Source: Clostridia bacterium (GTDB lineage: Bacteria; Bacillota; Clostridia; Christensenellales; Aristaeellaceae). From it: 64,000 nucleotides of DNA. How positions within the stretch are numbered: position 1 is the stretch's first letter; every line of letters begins with the position of its first letter. Positions 52,555-61,615 of the stretch are shown piece by piece. The stretch spans positions 310,001 through 374,000 of the forward strand of contig JAGBEX010000014.1 of assembly GCA_017936765.1 (NCBI GenBank). Reading direction: 5' to 3'. The translations under genes and the position numbers were made by a program. The notes beneath the pieces were generated by a model that was given only the letters and a program-made list of their open reading frames with translations, had not been told where the DNA came from and made no database searches.

Positions 52555-53268
52555 ATGTCCAAGCGCCCGCTGATCGGCATCACCGCCGGGCTGAATGATC
52601 AGGAAAAGTATCAGGTTCTCAGCCGCTATTTCATGGAATCCATCATCGCGCAGGGCGGCTTGCCCGTGATGCTCCCCCTCACCGCCGATGAAGCGCTTCT
52701 CAGCAGCTATGTTGACGGCCTGGACGGCTTCCTTTTCTCCGGTGGGGCCGATGTGGATCCCCTGCTCTTTGGTCAATGGCAGAAGAGCGGCTGCGGCAGC
52801 ATCTGTCCCCTGAGGGACGCCCACGAGCTGGCCCTGGCCAGGCTGCTGCTTCAGCGCAGCGACAAGCCCGTGCTGGGCATCTGCCGGGGCTTGCAGGTGC
52901 TGAACATTGCCCTGGGTGGGGATATCTATCAGGATCTGCCTTCCGAATACGAAGGTGATTTGATCGCCCATCGGCAAAAGCAGCCCAGCTACTATCCCTC
53001 CCATCCCGTCACCGTCACAAAGGGAAGCCTGCTGCACCGCATCACCGGCCAGCAGGAGCTGATGGTCAACTCCCTGCACCACCAGGCGCTGCACCGCATG
53101 GGGGCATGGCAGGTCTGCGCCACCGCCCCGGATGGCGTGATCGAAGCAGCCGAGCTGCCCCAGCACCCCTTCTTCATGGGTGTGCAATGGCACCCGGAAC
53201 GCCTCTACGATCGCGACCCCGCAGCCAATGCGCTCTTTGCCGCCTTTGTGGATGCCTGCAAGGGTTGA
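52555..53268 (+). CDS. PuuD-like class I glutamine amidotransferase / gamma-glutamyl hydrolase
   Basis: A 237-residue enzyme of the gamma-glutamyl-GABA hydrolase family (PF07722). RPLIGITAGLND, FSGGADVDP, the nucleophile C110 in VLGICRGLQVLNIALGGD and the His/Glu of GVQWHPER are complete. It would cut gamma-glutamyl bonds, perhaps peptides or polyamine conjugates. Start ATG 52555 follows AAAGGGAG. Confidence 0.92.
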   Translation: MSKRPLIGITAGLNDQEKYQVLSRYFMESIIAQGGLPVMLPLTADEALLSSYVDGLDGFLFSGGADVDPLLFGQWQKSGCGSICPLRDAHELALARLLLQRSDKPVLGICRGLQVLNIALGGDIYQDLPSEYEGDLIAHRQKQPSYYPSHPVTVTKGSLLHRITGQQELMVNSLHHQALHRMGAWQVCATAPDGVIEAAELPQHPFFMGVQWHPERLYDRDPAANALFAAFVDACKG

Positions 53269-53317
53269 ATGATGTCAAAATATGCAGGAATTATACAGAA
53301 AAAATGCAATTCCAGCC

Positions 53318-53346
53318 TTGACATTGAATGCGTGAAAGGATATTCT
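53318..53346 (+). promoter_or_regulatory. sigma-A type promoter of the opp operon
   Basis: TTGACA (53318-53323) and TATTCT (53341-53346) with a 17-base spacer; leader about 87 bases. Confidence 0.65.
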
Positions 53347-53439
53347 ATCCATATTAAGCGCGAAGTTACACAATAGCATAGTGTTTCCTGCGTTTATCCG
53401 CCGGAGAATCCGGTAAAATAAAGTAAGGAGGTTTCCAAA

Positions 53440-55365
53440 ATGAGTGCCAAGAAGAAGTCCAACAAAAAGATCATCATTCTGGTGGCTATCGTTGCGGTCG
53501 TAGCTATTGCTGCCATCGCTGGCATTCTCTTCGCAAACCAGTCCAACAAGGGTAACGACGGTGTGTACACTTCCCTGTACTCTAGCGAAGTTTCCACCCT
53601 GAACTACCTCACCAGCAGCAACACCTGGGACCAGACCGTTGGTGCCAACGTGGTTGATACCCTGGTGGAGTACGACAGCGTCTCCAAGGTCATCCCCGGC
53701 CTGGCCGAGAGCTGGGAAGTGTCCGAGGATGAGCTGACCTGGACCTTCCACCTGCGCAAGGGCGTGAAGTGGTACGACCACAAGGGCAACCCCGTGGCTG
53801 AAGTGACCGCCAACGACTTCGTGAACGCCCTGAAGTATGTGCTGACCCCCGCCTATGACTCCAGCGTTTCCTACCTGGTGACCGATGCTGCTCACATCGT
53901 GAACGCCAACGAATACCTGAATGAAGAAATCACCGATTTCTCCCTGGTAGGCGTGAAGGCCGTGGACGATTACACTCTGCAGTATAACCTCACCATGCCC
54001 ACTCCCTACTTCGTCTCCTGCACCACCTATGGCTGCTTCATGCCTGCCTATGGTCCCCAGCTGGACGAACTGGGCGAGAAGTTCGCTACCGACAACGAGA
54101 ATATGTACTACTGCGGCGCTTACATCATGCAGGAGTTCGAGCCTCAGGTGAAGCACGTTTACGCGAAGAACGTGAACAACTGGGACGCTGCTAACGTGCA
54201 TATCGAGAAGATCGAGCGTCTGTACAACTCCGAAGCCGACACCGTTGGCCCCGTGATGGCTCAGCGTGGCGAGGTCGATGCCGCTTCCCTGTCCAACGAC
54301 ATCGTGGACGAGTGGATGAAGACCAACGCCAACATCGTGACCAGCGACCGCGCCATCCCCGACTATAGCTACTTCTATTCCTTCAACTTCGATCCCCAGT
54401 ACGATGCCGAGTACGGCCCCGAGAACTGGCGCATCGCCGTGAACAACGAGAACTTCCGCCAGTCCATCATGAAGGCCTTTGACCGTCTGTACTCCATGCG
54501 CGCCCTGGAGCCCAACAACCCCGAGGCTGTGCTGCAGAACGCCATCACCCCCCGCACCTTCATCGCTGTGGACGGCAAGGACTTCACCGAGCTGGAACCC
54601 TTTGCCGGTGTGGCTGACCAGTACTTCAATGCTGAGGCTGCCCTGGAATACAAGGCCAAGGCTGTTGAAGAGCTGACCGCCGCTGGCGTCACCTTCCCCG
54701 TGACCATGGTTGTTACCTACAAGTCCGGCGATACCGACTGGGAGAACGAGTCCATCCTGCTCAAGCAGCAGATCGAGGGCGTGCTGGGCACCGATTACAT
54801 CAAGTGCGAGCTGTGGGCCGGCCCCTCCGAGTCCTTCCTGGGCAAGACCCGTCGCGCTGGTATGTACAGCTTCATGCGTACCAACTGGGGCGGTGACTTC
54901 CACGATCCCGCTACCTGGACCGATCCCTTTGCCGAGAACCTGTATTCCGGCGACACCGTGGGCAACGGCTACAGCGCCGAGGGCGTCCACAAGGGCAACT
55001 CCTACAACTTCTTCGACCAGGTGCTGGATACCGATGCCTATCCCGAGACCAAGGCTGACCTGACCGCATACTATGCCGCCGTGGCCGAAGCTAAGGCAAT
55101 CTCTGACGATACGCTCCAGCGCTACACCAAGTTCGCCACCGCCGAGCGTATCCTGATCGACAACGCTCTGGTCGTGCCTTACTTCATCTCCCCCGCTTCC
55201 GCCCAGGTCACCAAGCTGAACATCTTCGAAGGCCAGTATGCTCCCTTTGGCATGAGCAACCTGCGCTTCAAGTATCAGCACCTGCACGACGAGTTCATCA
55301 CCGCCGAGCAGTATAAGGCCGCCGAGGCTGCCTGGCTGGAAGGCATGGCTGCTGCTACCAAGTAA
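53440..55365 (+). CDS. oligopeptide ABC transporter substrate-binding protein (OppA-like)
   Basis: A 641-residue family 5 solute-binding protein. SEVSTLNYLTSSNTWDQTVGANVVDTLVEYD, PGLAESWEVSEDELTWTFHLRKGVKW, VTANDFVNALKYVL and the FRQSIMKAFDR segment are standard. The N-terminus is a lysine-rich start plus one Ile/Val/Ala helix (about 10-31) with no Cys, so an anchored protein instead of a lipoprotein. Followed by a strong hairpin, then permease and ATPase genes. Confidence 0.94.
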   Translation: MSAKKKSNKKIIILVAIVAVVAIAAIAGILFANQSNKGNDGVYTSLYSSEVSTLNYLTSSNTWDQTVGANVVDTLVEYDSVSKVIPGLAESWEVSEDELTWTFHLRKGVKWYDHKGNPVAEVTANDFVNALKYVLTPAYDSSVSYLVTDAAHIVNANEYLNEEITDFSLVGVKAVDDYTLQYNLTMPTPYFVSCTTYGCFMPAYGPQLDELGEKFATDNENMYYCGAYIMQEFEPQVKHVYAKNVNNWDAANVHIEKIERLYNSEADTVGPVMAQRGEVDAASLSNDIVDEWMKTNANIVTSDRAIPDYSYFYSFNFDPQYDAEYGPENWRIAVNNENFRQSIMKAFDRLYSMRALEPNNPEAVLQNAITPRTFIAVDGKDFTELEPFAGVADQYFNAEAALEYKAKAVEELTAAGVTFPVTMVVTYKSGDTDWENESILLKQQIEGVLGTDYIKCELWAGPSESFLGKTRRAGMYSFMRTNWGGDFHDPATWTDPFAENLYSGDTVGNGYSAEGVHKGNSYNFFDQVLDTDAYPETKADLTAYYAAVAEAKAISDDTLQRYTKFATAERILIDNALVVPYFISPASAQVTKLNIFEGQYAPFGMSNLRFKYQHLHDEFITAEQYKAAEAAWLEGMAAATK

Positions 55366-55392
55366 TCCACCGGCATAATCCACGGTACTTTC

Positions 55393-55437
55393 GGGAGAAA
55401 CCCCATTCCTCACCGTTTGGGGTTTCTCCCTTCCCTT
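55393..55437 (+). terminator. terminator-like attenuator inside the opp operon
   Basis: A perfect 13-bp stem (55393-55405 with 55418-55430), 12-base loop and pyrimidine-rich, only partly T tract. Like the hairpin at 35522 it separates the binding-protein gene from the permease gene. Confidence 0.65.
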
Positions 55438-55548
55438 GTCTATTGGAATCCCTTTTTCATGGCCCGCGACAGGCGCAGGAACCCGCCGCAGCCACCCACC
55501 GGTTACCCATTACAACCAGGCTACACGCCTGCAGAGAGGAAGTTGGAC

Positions 55549-56496
55549 GTGGCCAAATACCTGATCAAGCGGTTGCTCCGCTCGTTCATCACACTATTCA
55601 TTATTCTCTCCATCGTGTTCGTTCTCGTGCGGCAGATGCCCATCGAGGGCTATTTCCCCAACATCGAGAAAATGAGCGCGACGGACATCCAGCGCGGCCT
55701 TGCTGACCGTGGCCTGGACAAGCCCATTCTGGTGCAGCTGGGCAATTTCTTTAAGGATCTGGTCCTCCACGGCGACCTGGGTACCTCCTATGTCTACCGC
55801 GATGAGGTGCCTGTCACCGAGATCCTGGCCGACAAGATCCCCGTGTCCATCCAGCTTGGCTCCATGTCGCTGTGCCTGTCGCTGCTGCTGGGTTTGCCCA
55901 TGGGTACGCTCATGGCCAAGTACAAGGGCAAATTCTTCGATCATCTCGGCACAGGCTTTATCGTGCTGATCAACGCGGTGCCTGCTGCGGTGTACTATCT
56001 CTTCATCCAGCTTTATGGCACCGAGCTGTTCCACATCAACCTGCTCTTCAGCCAAAACCCGCCCGTGGTGCGCTGGATCCTGCCGGTGATCTCCATGTCC
56101 CTGGGCAATATCGCCTACTATGCCATGTGGCTGCGCCGCTACATGGTGGACGAAAGCAAGAAGGATTATGTGATGCTGGCGCGCATCAAGGGTGCCAACG
56201 AGAACCAGATCATGTTCCGGCACGTGTTCCGCAACGCCTTCGTTCCCCTGGCGCAGTACATCCCCACCTCCTTCCTGAACACGGTCATCGGCTCCATCTA
56301 CATCGAGTCGCTCTACTCCATTCCCGGCATGGGCGGCCTGCTGGTAGACGTGATCAAGAAGCAGGATAACACCATGGTGCAGGGCATTGTGCTGCTGTTC
56401 GCCTGCGTGGGCGTTATCGGCCTGATCCTGGGCGACCTGCTGATGGTGTGCCTGGATCCCCGCATCAGCTTTGCCAAGAAAGGAGGCGACCGTTAA
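55549..56496 (+). CDS. oligopeptide ABC transporter permease (OppB-like)
   Basis: A 315-residue permease with six helices. RLLRSFITLFIILSIVFVLVRQMP is the usual start and ARIKGANENQIMFRHVFRNAFVPLAQYI the EAA loop. The start is taken as GTG 55549, nine bases after GAGG; TTG 55543 is a close option. A further-upstream in-frame ATG would overlap the attenuator hairpin and give a proline-rich extension, thus unlikely. Ends one base into the OppC start. Confidence 0.93.
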   Translation: MAKYLIKRLLRSFITLFIILSIVFVLVRQMPIEGYFPNIEKMSATDIQRGLADRGLDKPILVQLGNFFKDLVLHGDLGTSYVYRDEVPVTEILADKIPVSIQLGSMSLCLSLLLGLPMGTLMAKYKGKFFDHLGTGFIVLINAVPAAVYYLFIQLYGTELFHINLLFSQNPPVVRWILPVISMSLGNIAYYAMWLRRYMVDESKKDYVMLARIKGANENQIMFRHVFRNAFVPLAQYIPTSFLNTVIGSIYIESLYSIPGMGGLLVDVIKKQDNTMVQGIVLLFACVGVIGLILGDLLMVCLDPRISFAKKGGDR

Positions 56497-57497
56497 TGGC
56501 TCTGAAGCATCCCAAGATCGAGCAGCTGGAGCAGCATTGCTGCGAAGCCCTGCAGGAAGATCTGAACGATCCCTCCCTGTTCACCTATGCTGATTTTGAC
56601 GAGAGCGAAGTGGAACGCACCGGCGTGAGCAACTACTCTTATTGGCGCTCCACCGTTCGCGCCTTCAGCAAAAACAAGGTCGCCATGTTCCTGCTGATCC
56701 TCATGCTGGCTGTGGTGCTGTTCACCTTCATCCAGCCGCTTCTCCCCAACCAGTTCGATCCCTTCCTGGTCAACAACAATCCCAAAACCGGTCTGCCCCT
56801 GAAGAACCAGCAGCCCAACTCCGTACATTGGCTGGGTACCAACCAGATCGGCCAGGATCTGTGGGCGCGCATCTGGAGCGGCACCCGCACCTCCCTGTTC
56901 ATCGGCCTGGCCGTGGCCATGATCGAGGCCTGCGTGGGTATTCTGGTGGGCGTTCTGTGGGGCTATGTCCGCAAGCTGGACTTCCTTTTCACCGAGATCT
57001 ACAACGTGCTGGACAACATCCCTTCCACCATCGTGCTGATCCTGATCTCCTTCATCCTCAAGCCCGGCATCAGCACCATCATCCTGGCCATGAGCATCAC
57101 CGGCTGGATCGGCATGGCGCGCTTCGTGCGCAACCAGGTGCTGATCATCCGCGACCGCGACTACAACGTGGCCTCCCGTTGCCTGGGTACCACCACCTGG
57201 CGCATTATCATGAAGAACCTGCTGCCCTACCTGGTCAGCGTGATCATGCTGCGCATGGCTTTGTCCATCCCCGGCGCCATCGGCAGCGAGGTGTTCATCA
57301 CCTACATCGGCCTTGGCCTGCCTGCCACCACCCCTTCCCTGGGCAACCTGATCAACGAAGGCCGCAAGCTGATGATGAGTCCCAGCCTGCGCTATCAGCT
57401 GATCTACCCCACCATCCTTCTGTCCATCGTCACCATTTCCTTCTACATGATCGGCAACGCCTTCTCCGATGCTGCTGATCCCAAGAACCACATTTAA
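56496..57497 (+). CDS. oligopeptide ABC transporter permease (OppC-like)
   Basis: A 333-residue permease. A cytoplasmic N-terminal stretch (to about 62) precedes SKNKVAMFLLILMLAVVLFTFI, then the conserved HWLGTNQIGQDLWARIWSGTRTSLFIGL and the EAA loop VASRCLGTTTWRIIMKNLLPYL. ATG 56496 follows AAAGGAGGCG and overlaps the OppB stop by one base. Confidence 0.94.
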   Translation: MALKHPKIEQLEQHCCEALQEDLNDPSLFTYADFDESEVERTGVSNYSYWRSTVRAFSKNKVAMFLLILMLAVVLFTFIQPLLPNQFDPFLVNNNPKTGLPLKNQQPNSVHWLGTNQIGQDLWARIWSGTRTSLFIGLAVAMIEACVGILVGVLWGYVRKLDFLFTEIYNVLDNIPSTIVLILISFILKPGISTIILAMSITGWIGMARFVRNQVLIIRDRDYNVASRCLGTTTWRIIMKNLLPYLVSVIMLRMALSIPGAIGSEVFITYIGLGLPATTPSLGNLINEGRKLMMSPSLRYQLIYPTILLSIVTISFYMIGNAFSDAADPKNHI

Positions 57498-57515
57498 CGA
57501 AGGGAGCGAAACGAT

Positions 57516-58616
57516 ATGGCAAATCCGATTCTTTCCGTCCGCGACCTTCATGTAAAGTTCAAGCTCCGTGGCCGCGTGCTGCACGCCCTGCGCGGCGTGT
57601 CCCTGGATGTGCTGGAGGGCGAGAGCATCGCCATCGTGGGCGAATCCGGCTGCGGCAAGAGCGTGCTGAACAAGAACTTCATCGGTCTGCTGGATCAGAA
57701 CGGCTTTATTGAGCAGGGTTCCATCAAATACTTCGGCATGAACGACAAGATGCGCCACCACGAGTCCGCTGGCGAGGACGAGCTGGGTCGCCCCTATGTT
57801 GACCTGGCAAAGTTCGACGACAATGAGGACTGGCTGCGCATCCGCGGCAGCGAGGTCTGCATGATCCCCCAGGATCCCATGACCAGCCTGAACCCGCTGA
57901 AGACCATCGGTTGGCAGATCAGCGAAGCCCTGGAACTGCACCGCGGCATGACCGGGCAGATGGCCTACGACGAGGTAATCCGCATCCTGGAGGATGTGCG
58001 CATCGATGATCCTGAACGCCGCTACAAGCAGTATCCTCACGAGCTGTCCGGCGGTATGCGCCAGCGCATCGTCATTGCCATCGCCATCGCCTGCCAGCCC
58101 AAGATCCTCATCTGCGACGAACCCACCACCGCCCTGGACGTGACCATCCAGGCGCAGGTGCTGACGCTGCTCAAGGATCTGAAGGCCAAGTATAACCTGA
58201 CCATCATCTTCATCACCCACGACCTGGGTGTGGTGGCCAACATTGCCGACCGCGTGGCTGTTATGTACGCCGGCGACATCATCGAGCTTGGCACCGTGGA
58301 CGACATTTTCTTCGATGCCCGCCACCCCTACACCTGGGCGCTGCTCTCCTCCCTGCCCCAGCTGGGCCACAGGGGCGAGGAGCTGTATTCCATCAAGGGT
58401 ACGCCGCCCAACCTGTTCAAAGAGATCAAGGGCGATGCCTTTGCTGCCCGCAATCCCCACGCGCTGAAGATCGACCACATTCAGCAGCCTCCCTATTTTG
58501 ACGTGTCCCCCACCCACAAGGCGCGCACCTGGCTGCTGGATCCCCGCGCCCCCAAGGTGGAACCGCCCGCCGCGCTGAAGAAGATCAAGGACATTGGAGG
58601 TGTGAACCATGGCTAA
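57516..58616 (+). CDS. oligopeptide ABC transporter ATPase (OppD-like)
   Basis: A 366-residue nucleotide-binding subunit. Walker A GESGCGKS, signature [15 protein letters not shown], Walker [13 protein letters not shown] and H-loop FITHD are intact, with the C-terminal oligo_HPY region. Between Walker A and the Q-loop ([12 protein letters not shown]) lies an insertion of about 40 residues rich in Asp/Glu and His (about 75-115). Overlaps OppF by eight bases. Confidence 0.94.
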   Translation: MANPILSVRDLHVKFKLRGRVLHALRGVSLDVLEGESIAIVGESGCGKSVLNKNFIGLLDQNGFIEQGSIKYFGMNDKMRHHESAGEDELGRPYVDLAKFDDNEDWLRIRGSEVCMIPQDPMTSLNPLKTIGWQISEALELHRGMTGQMAYDEVIRILEDVRIDDPERRYKQYPHELSGGMRQRIVIAIAIACQPKILICDEPTTALDVTIQAQVLTLLKDLKAKYNLTIIFITHDLGVVANIADRVAVMYAGDIIELGTVDDIFFDARHPYTWALLSSLPQLGHRGEELYSIKGTPPNLFKEIKGDAFAARNPHALKIDHIQQPPYFDVSPTHKARTWLLDPRAPKVEPPAALKKIKDIGGVNHG

Positions 58617-59541
58617 TGAAAACCGCGAAGTGATCCTCCAGGTTCGCGACCTGAAGGTGGCCTTCGGTTCCCGCCGCAAACGCTTCGAGGCCGTGAAGGG
58701 CGTCAGCTTCGATGTATACAAGGGCGAGACCTTCGGCATCGTGGGCGAATCCGGCTCCGGCAAAACCACCATTGGCCGCAGCATCATCCGCGTGTACCCC
58801 ACCAGCGGCGGCTCCATCAAGTTCCACGGCAAGGAGATCTCCGGCCGCATCTCCAAGGAGCTGGATCGCGAGATCACCAACAAGATCCAGATGATCTTCC
58901 AGGACCCCATGGCCTCCCTGAACGAGCGCGCCAAGATCGACTACATCGTGTCCGAGGGCCTGCAGGGGCGCGGCTACTCCAAGAAGGAGATCGCCGAGAA
59001 GGTCACCCAGGCGCTGAACGACGTGGGTCTGCTGCCGGAGTTTGCCTCCCGCTTCCCCCACGAGTTCTCCGGCGGCCAGCGTCAGCGCATCGGCATCGCC
59101 CGCGCCCTGGTGATGAACCCGGAATTCATCATTGCTGACGAACCCATTTCCGCCCTGGACGTGTCCATCCGCGCACAGGTGCTGAACCTGATGAGCCAGC
59201 TCCAGCGCGAACGTGGGCTGACCTACCTGTTCATCAGCCACGACCTGAGCGTGATGCGCTTCATCTGTGACCGCATCGCCGTGATCCACAAGGGCCTCAT
59301 CGTGGAGATGGCCGACACGGAGACCCTGTTCCGCCATCCCCTGCACCCCTACACCCGCGCCCTGCTTTCTGCCATTCCCCAGCCCAACCCCATTGCAGAA
59401 AAGAACAAGGTGCTGGAGATCTACGATCCCACCTGCCACCATTACGAGAAAGAAGCCCCCGTGTGGACGGAGATCGAACCCGGCCACCACGTGCTGGCTA
59501 ACCAGGAAGAGCTGGAGCAGTACCGGGAGCGCATCAAGTAA
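58609..59541 (+). CDS. oligopeptide ABC transporter ATPase (OppF-like)
   Basis: A 310-residue nucleotide-binding subunit. Walker [11 protein letters not shown]-loop [16 protein letters not shown], signature [15 protein letters not shown], Walker [16 protein letters not shown]-loop FISHD and the C-terminal [12 protein letters not shown] segment are all present. With OppB, OppC, OppD it completes a peptide importer. Confidence 0.95.
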   Translation: MANENREVILQVRDLKVAFGSRRKRFEAVKGVSFDVYKGETFGIVGESGSGKTTIGRSIIRVYPTSGGSIKFHGKEISGRISKELDREITNKIQMIFQDPMASLNERAKIDYIVSEGLQGRGYSKKEIAEKVTQALNDVGLLPEFASRFPHEFSGGQRQRIGIARALVMNPEFIIADEPISALDVSIRAQVLNLMSQLQRERGLTYLFISHDLSVMRFICDRIAVIHKGLIVEMADTETLFRHPLHPYTRALLSAIPQPNPIAEKNKVLEIYDPTCHHYEKEAPVWTEIEPGHHVLANQEELEQYRERIK

Positions 59542-59553
59542 AATGCACACAAA

Positions 59554-59590
59554 AACACCCCGCAGCATTGCAACTGCGGGGTGTTTTCAT
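59554..59590. terminator. bidirectional rho-independent terminator
   Basis: A 12-bp stem (59554-59565 with 59574-59585) with T-runs on both sides; ends the opp operon and the convergent GNAT gene. Confidence 0.88.
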
Positions 59591-60031
59591 TTACAGTTCA
59601 AAGCGGTATACCTTCACGCGGCGCTTCCCTTCCGCATACATCTCGTTGTCTTTAGGGATGTCCACGATCTCCAGCAGCTTGCCGCCTGCGATCTCGCAGG
59701 TGCGGGCAGAGACCGCATTCTCCGGTACGCAGGTAATGAACAGATGATCCATGCCGTGCTTCCTCGCCTGCTTGAACAGCAGCGCGCAGGCCTTGGCTGC
59801 ATAGCGATGCCCGCGATATGCCTCGCGGATACCATAGCCAATGTTGCCGCCCACATAGGTCTTGTCGTTATGCCCCAGGCGCAGGTCACAATAGCCAATG
59901 GCGGTGCCATCCAGCAGGCAGATATCGAAGTAGTAGGCAGGCAGCCATCGCTTTTCCGGCTGCGCTTCGCAGGTGGTCATCAGCCGCAGCATGATTTCCC
60001 CATCCCGCAGATCCTTTGTGTCGTAAAACAT
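59591..60031 (-). CDS. GNAT family N-acetyltransferase
   Basis: A 146-residue acetyltransferase of the RimJ/RimL-like type. GGNIGYGIREAYRGHRYAAKACALLFKQARKHG holds the acetyl-CoA site (here RGHRYA in place of RGxGxA/G), followed by FITCVPENAVSARTCEIAGGKLLEIV. Substrate unknown. Last gene of the CNNM-CapA run, 11 bases after CapA. Confidence 0.9.
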   Translation of the reverse strand: MFYDTKDLRDGEIMLRLMTTCEAQPEKRWLPAYYFDICLLDGTAIGYCDLRLGHNDKTYVGGNIGYGIREAYRGHRYAAKACALLFKQARKHGMDHLFITCVPENAVSARTCEIAGGKLLEIVDIPKDNEMYAEGKRRVKVYRFEL

Positions 60032-60042
60032 GGTCGTACCTC

Positions 60043-61434
60043 TTAGCGCAGCGTCACAGGTGCATCCGAACCCATATACTTCTGCGTGTTCTTCAGCGCC
60101 CGCTCCTTGCTTTCGATTTGGCTGTCGCTCATGCCGTCAGGGGCAGGCAGATCGCTGGCCACCACGCGGTAGTAGTACCGGCCATCCTGCTTGAAGCGCC
60201 AGATGTAGGTAGGCGTGTAGCTCACCTTGTTGAAGGTGACCTGCCGTCCATCGTAGCTGATGTCCAGGTGCAGCAGCATGGCCGCCACATTGGCGTTGCT
60301 GCGGGAGCCGTTCACCAGGCTGCCCAGGGAATAGGCACACAGGGTCTGCTTGGTGGTGCCATCCGCCAGGTTGCCGGTGAGCCAGGTCACAGGCTGCACC
60401 GCTCGGCTGCCTGCGCCGATGATCACGTCCACGCCGCCGTCCGCCAGCTGCTGGGCAAAGGCGGTTTGCTTCTTGGTGGGGCTGGTCTTGCCAGAGGCAG
60501 CGCTCCAGCTCAGGGAAACCACCACCACCTGGGCGCCCTTTTCCCGCACGGCAGTCACGTCAGCCAGAATGGCGTCAGCGCCGTTGCTCACCGCATCCAG
60601 CGGCACCGCAAAGGCGTTCTTATCCTTGTTGATGGCCTTCTTGCCCTTGTCGGTCAGCACGTCGGTGTAGTGCAGCACGGCCACCTTCACGCCGCCCAAC
60701 TCCACAATGCGCTGGTCAAGGCTGGCGCTGGCTTCATCGGCATAGGCACCCACCACCGTCATACCCTCATTCTTCGCAGCGGCAATGGTGGCTGCCAGAC
60801 CGTTCATGCCCAAATCATAGGCGTTGCGATAGCCCAACGCCACCATGTCGATCCCCACGCTGGACAGCATGGGCAGCACCGCCTCGGTGGTGTTGGTGTC
60901 GGACAGTTTGCCCTCGGGGTAAATGATGTTCTCCAGCGTCACCATGGACAGGTCGGCGGTGAACTCATTCTTCATCAGGGACAGAATGTCCGAGAAATCG
61001 TACTTCTTGGATTCCTTGTAATAGTTGTCCTGCCGCAGCTCCGTGTTCACAATGATGCTGCCGCCAAAGGTAGCCGTGAAGCGCCCACCCGGCACAGGCG
61101 TAGCCGTGGGTGCCGCCGTTGCCACAGGCGCAGCAGTCGCGATGGGCTGAAACAGCGCCATGGGTGTAACCACCGGTTCTGCGGGCTTTGAAGTCGCCGT
61201 TTGGCCGGAGGAAGCCGCCTTTGTCACGCTGATGGGGATCTCGCTCAGGCTCAGTTCAGGCAGACCATCCCCCAGGGAAAGCGCCTGCAGCACCTTGCCG
61301 GTATCGATGGTCACATCCGTGTTGCTGCCAAGCTTGGGCAGGATGGCGGCAAAGCCAAGGATCACCGCGCAGGTCGCCAGCAGCATAACAACCGTGCCGA
61401 TGGAAACGCCGCGATACTTCTTCCGCTTTGCCAT
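60043..61434 (-). CDS. CapA family (poly-gamma-glutamate synthesis-like) protein
   Basis: A 463-residue protein with one N-terminal membrane helix (about 12-33), an Ala/Thr/Pro-rich linker (about 75-117) and a PGA_cap metallophosphatase-like domain. FTATFGGSIIVNTELRQ, ADLSMVTLENIIYPEG, LPMLSSVGIDMVALGYRNAYDLG and VVVSLSWS are recognisable, although the usual Asp in the first motif (GD..) reads GGS and VNxEx reads TLENI. The genes for poly-glutamate polymerisation (capB, capC) are absent, so it is a stand-alone member of unknown target. Confidence 0.82.
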   Translation of the reverse strand: MAKRKKYRGVSIGTVVMLLATCAVILGFAAILPKLGSNTDVTIDTGKVLQALSLGDGLPELSLSEIPISVTKAASSGQTATSKPAEPVVTPMALFQPIATAAPVATAAPTATPVPGGRFTATFGGSIIVNTELRQDNYYKESKKYDFSDILSLMKNEFTADLSMVTLENIIYPEGKLSDTNTTEAVLPMLSSVGIDMVALGYRNAYDLGMNGLAATIAAAKNEGMTVVGAYADEASASLDQRIVELGGVKVAVLHYTDVLTDKGKKAINKDKNAFAVPLDAVSNGADAILADVTAVREKGAQVVVVSLSWSAASGKTSPTKKQTAFAQQLADGGVDVIIGAGSRAVQPVTWLTGNLADGTTKQTLCAYSLGSLVNGSRSNANVAAMLLHLDISYDGRQVTFNKVSYTPTYIWRFKQDGRYYYRVVASDLPAPDGMSDSQIESKERALKNTQKYMGSDAPVTLR

Positions 61435-61470
61435 GGTATCCTTCCCTTTCTTTATCAGCTTAACCGTTTA

Positions 61471-61590
61471 TCAGAACACCTGGGACAGCGCTGCTGCCAG
61501 CACCACCGAGCCGATCATCAGCCCAGCCAGCACCAGACACACAACGCGGGTCATGGTCTGCTTCATTTCAGCCTTGCTCTTCTTCGCCAT
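61471..61590 (-). CDS. 39-residue single-pass membrane protein, Prli42-like
   Basis: A small gene: a lysine-rich start MAKKSKAEMKQ, TRVV, then one hydrophobic helix (about 15-36: VVCLVLAGLMIGSVVLAAAL) and a short tail. GGAGG lies eight bases before the ATG and the gene fits tightly between CNNM (25 bases) and CapA (36 bases) in the same operon. Size and topology resemble Prli42, the small Firmicute membrane protein tied to the stressosome. Identity is not proven. Confidence 0.7.
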   Translation of the reverse strand: MAKKSKAEMKQTMTRVVCLVLAGLMIGSVVLAAALSQVF

Positions 61591-61615
61591 GGGAATCGCC
61601 TCCGTTCTCAATTCA

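Noticed and set aside
52284..52583. Second minus-strand frame with a strong RBS near the P1 peptidase start
   Set aside because: It overlaps the peptidase in another frame and turns into Arg/Gly-rich shadow sequence; the RBS serves the peptidase ATG at 52465.
60043..61434. Poly-gamma-glutamate capsule operon
   Set aside because: Only a CapA-like gene is present; CapB, CapC and CapE are missing, so capsule synthesis cannot be claimed.
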